From contig JAHJPG010000131.1 in the NCBI GenBank assembly GCA_018819925.1, positions 1-39,560 of the forward strand: a stretch of 39,560 nt of DNA, in the 5' to 3' direction. A model generated the notes under the pieces. That model searched no databases. It had not been told where the DNA came from and worked only from the letters and a program-made list of their open reading frames with translations. The stretch is from Pseudomonadota bacterium. Its GTDB lineage: Bacteria; Desulfobacterota; Desulfarculia; Desulfarculales; Desulfarculaceae. This document shows, in pieces, positions 38,473-39,560 of the stretch; within the stretch, counting starts at the first letter, position 1; every line of letters begins with the position of its first letter. Both the position numbers and the translations under genes were made by a program.

Positions 38473-38501
38473 AGTCTAAAGCTTGGAGGTGAGTTTGTAA
38501 A
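38473..38501 (-). promoter_or_regulatory. Candidate sigma70 promoter of lptFG
   Basis: TTTACA and TAGACT are separated by 17 bases on the minus strand. The -10 ends only 7 bases before the lptF ATG, and the -35 overlaps the AAAGGAG ribosome site of the opposite gene. Confidence 0.55.
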
Positions 38502-38512
38502 GGAGAGTGGTG

Positions 38513-39560
38513 ATGAGCCTTAGAGAACAACGCGAGGCCCTGGAGGAGCAGATCCTGAGCCCCTTCGCCGCCCGCTCGGCGGCCAGCAAGGGCCGGGAGC
38601 GCCCGGAGCGCGAGGACACCCTGCGGCCAGCCTTCCAGCACGACCGCGACCGCATCCTCTATTGCAAGGCATTCCGCCGCCTAAAGCACAAGACCCAGGT
38701 CTTCCTGGCCCCCACCGGCGACCACTACCGCACCCGGCTGACCCACACCCTGGAGGTGTCCCAGATCGCCCGCACCATGGCCAGGGCCCTGAGGTTAAAC
38801 GAGGACCTCACCGAGGCCATCGCCCTGGGCCACGACCTGGGGCACACCCCCTTTGGCCATGCCGGCGAAACGGTGCTGGACCAGGTTTTGCCCGGCGGCT
38901 TTCAACACCACCAGCAGTCGCTCAGGGTGGTGGAATTGCTCGAGAAAAACGGCAAGGGCCTCAACCTGACCCTGGAGGTGCGCCAGGGCATCGCCGGCCA
39001 CTCCAAGGGCAAGGGGCCCTTTTTGCCCAAGCGGGGGGAAAAGGCCAAGCTGACTCTTGAAGGGCAACTGGTGCGCGCCGCCGACGTGATGGCCTACATC
39101 GCCCACGACACCGAGGACGCCATCCGGGGCGGAGTCATCAAGCGCAGCCAGATACCCCGCCCGGTAATCAAGGTGTTGGGGGCCGCCCTAAGCCGCCAGA
39201 TAAACACCATGGTGCGCGACCTAATCACCCAGAGCCTGGCCGCCGGGGGCGGGGTGTTGGCCATGCGGCCGGAGGTGGAAGAGGCCATGAAGGAGCTCAG
39301 GGCCTTCCTCTACCAGCGGGTCTACGACAACATGGTGGTGCACGAGGACTTCATCAAGGCCTCCAAGGTGGTGCGGGAGCTGTTCGAGATGCTCTGCGAC
39401 CCCAAGTACGACAAGACCTACCGGCAGTACCTGGGCGCAGCGCCGCCCACCGACATGGCCCAGCGCCAGCGGGCCGCCGCCGACTACATAGCGGGCATGA
39501 CCGACCGCTACGCCTTGAACATGTACCACAGCGTGTTTTTGCCCCATCCCTGGGGGAGGA
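38513..39560 (+). CDS. dGTP triphosphohydrolase-like HD-domain protein, partial
   Basis: Deoxyguanosinetriphosphate triphosphohydrolase family protein, which removes triphosphate from dNTPs. 349 codons are present and the frame runs off the right edge near its natural end (MTDRYALNMYHSVFLPHPW). The HD metal residues are visible: H78 in THTLEVSQIAR and H107-D108 in GHDLGHTPFGH, with a later Asp in RAADVMAYIAHD. The AFRRLKHKTQVF and TGDHYRTRL blocks are characteristic of this family. ATG 38513 has AAAGGAG seven bases upstream. Relatives with this length are often dNTPases regulated by dNTP binding; the exact nucleotide preference is not known. Confidence 0.93.
   Translation, partial: MSLREQREALEEQILSPFAARSAASKGRERPEREDTLRPAFQHDRDRILYCKAFRRLKHKTQVFLAPTGDHYRTRLTHTLEVSQIARTMARALRLNEDLTEAIALGHDLGHTPFGHAGETVLDQVLPGGFQHHQQSLRVVELLEKNGKGLNLTLEVRQGIAGHSKGKGPFLPKRGEKAKLTLEGQLVRAADVMAYIAHDTEDAIRGGVIKRSQIPRPVIKVLGAALSRQINTMVRDLITQSLAAGGGVLAMRPEVEEAMKELRAFLYQRVYDNMVVHEDFIKASKVVRELFEMLCDPKYDKTYRQYLGAAPPTDMAQRQRAAADYIAGMTDRYALNMYHSVFLPHPWGR

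Noticed and set aside
1-39560. CRISPR arrays, insertion sequences, prophage or integrase genes
   Set aside because: No regularly spaced repeats, transposase, integrase or phage structural motifs were seen on either strand.

Overview
The window is a GC-rich, gene-dense bacterial chromosome segment. It most likely comes from a sulfate-reducing or related member of the Desulfobacterota (former Deltaproteobacteria). This is inferred from a fused LutB/LutA-type L-lactate dehydrogenase subunit of the LdhH kind, a DVU0772-family small protein, paired FAD/Fe-S lactate or glycolate oxidase genes, and the gene content as a whole. There is no rRNA, CRISPR array, transposase, integrase or phage gene. Most of it is ordinary core chromosome, with one AT-rich accessory patch (about 12.1-13.6 kb) and one AT-rich singleton (about 32.4-33.1 kb).

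Layout. 1-5.7 kb (minus strand): a four-gene operon of a secreted TlpA-like thioredoxin with a duplicated unknown C-terminal domain, two ABC exporter half-transporters that look like an asymmetric heterodimer, and a short-chain dehydrogenase cut by the window edge. 5.8-7.8 kb (plus): an RNase II-type exoribonuclease, then about 410 bp without a recognisable gene. 8.2-12.1 kb (minus): hisH-hisF, a hexapeptide-repeat protein, a homologue of tRNA-queuosine mannosyltransferase, and a flavin-binding PNPOx-like protein, all tightly packed. 12.1-13.6 kb (minus): two paralogous AT-rich membrane-protein genes, one interrupted by an in-frame TAG at codon 13. 13.7-18.5 kb (minus): 3-hydroxyacyl-CoA dehydrogenase, a CDP-alcohol phosphatidyltransferase, and the translationally coupled ydcF-like / flavin reductase / mnmG set.

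18.7-24.8 kb: a cupin, then two divergent lactate-type oxidation modules (lutC-ldhH on minus, glcD-glcF-like on plus) that share a control region with a perfect ACGTTTT-C-AAAACGT palindrome. 24.8-27.8 kb: a cytidylate-kinase-like protein fused to a BON domain, a nitroreductase and a class II aldolase. 27.8-30.8 kb: tRNA-Met(CAT), then nif3-like, a coiled-coil zinc-ribbon protein, RNase HI and the RNase P RNA gene. 30.8-33.1 kb: GNAT acetyltransferase, RimK-like ATP-grasp ligase, a small unknown protein, and a DUF4145-type protein. 33.2-36.1 kb: a PagL-like outer-membrane barrel, a GT81-like glycosyltransferase, a single-domain response regulator, and a DVU0772-family protein. 36.2-39.6 kb: lptG and lptF (minus), facing a dGTPase-like HD hydrolase cut at the right edge.

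Themes: cell-envelope assembly (LptFG, YdcF, PagL-like, exporter), energy metabolism from lactate, tRNA and RNA metabolism (MnmG, Q-mannosyltransferase homologue, RNase II, RNase HI, RNase P RNA), and histidine biosynthesis. Starts were chosen from Shine-Dalgarno spacing and family N-termini; several genes start at TTG or GTG. All family assignments come from reading motifs by eye, without database searches.
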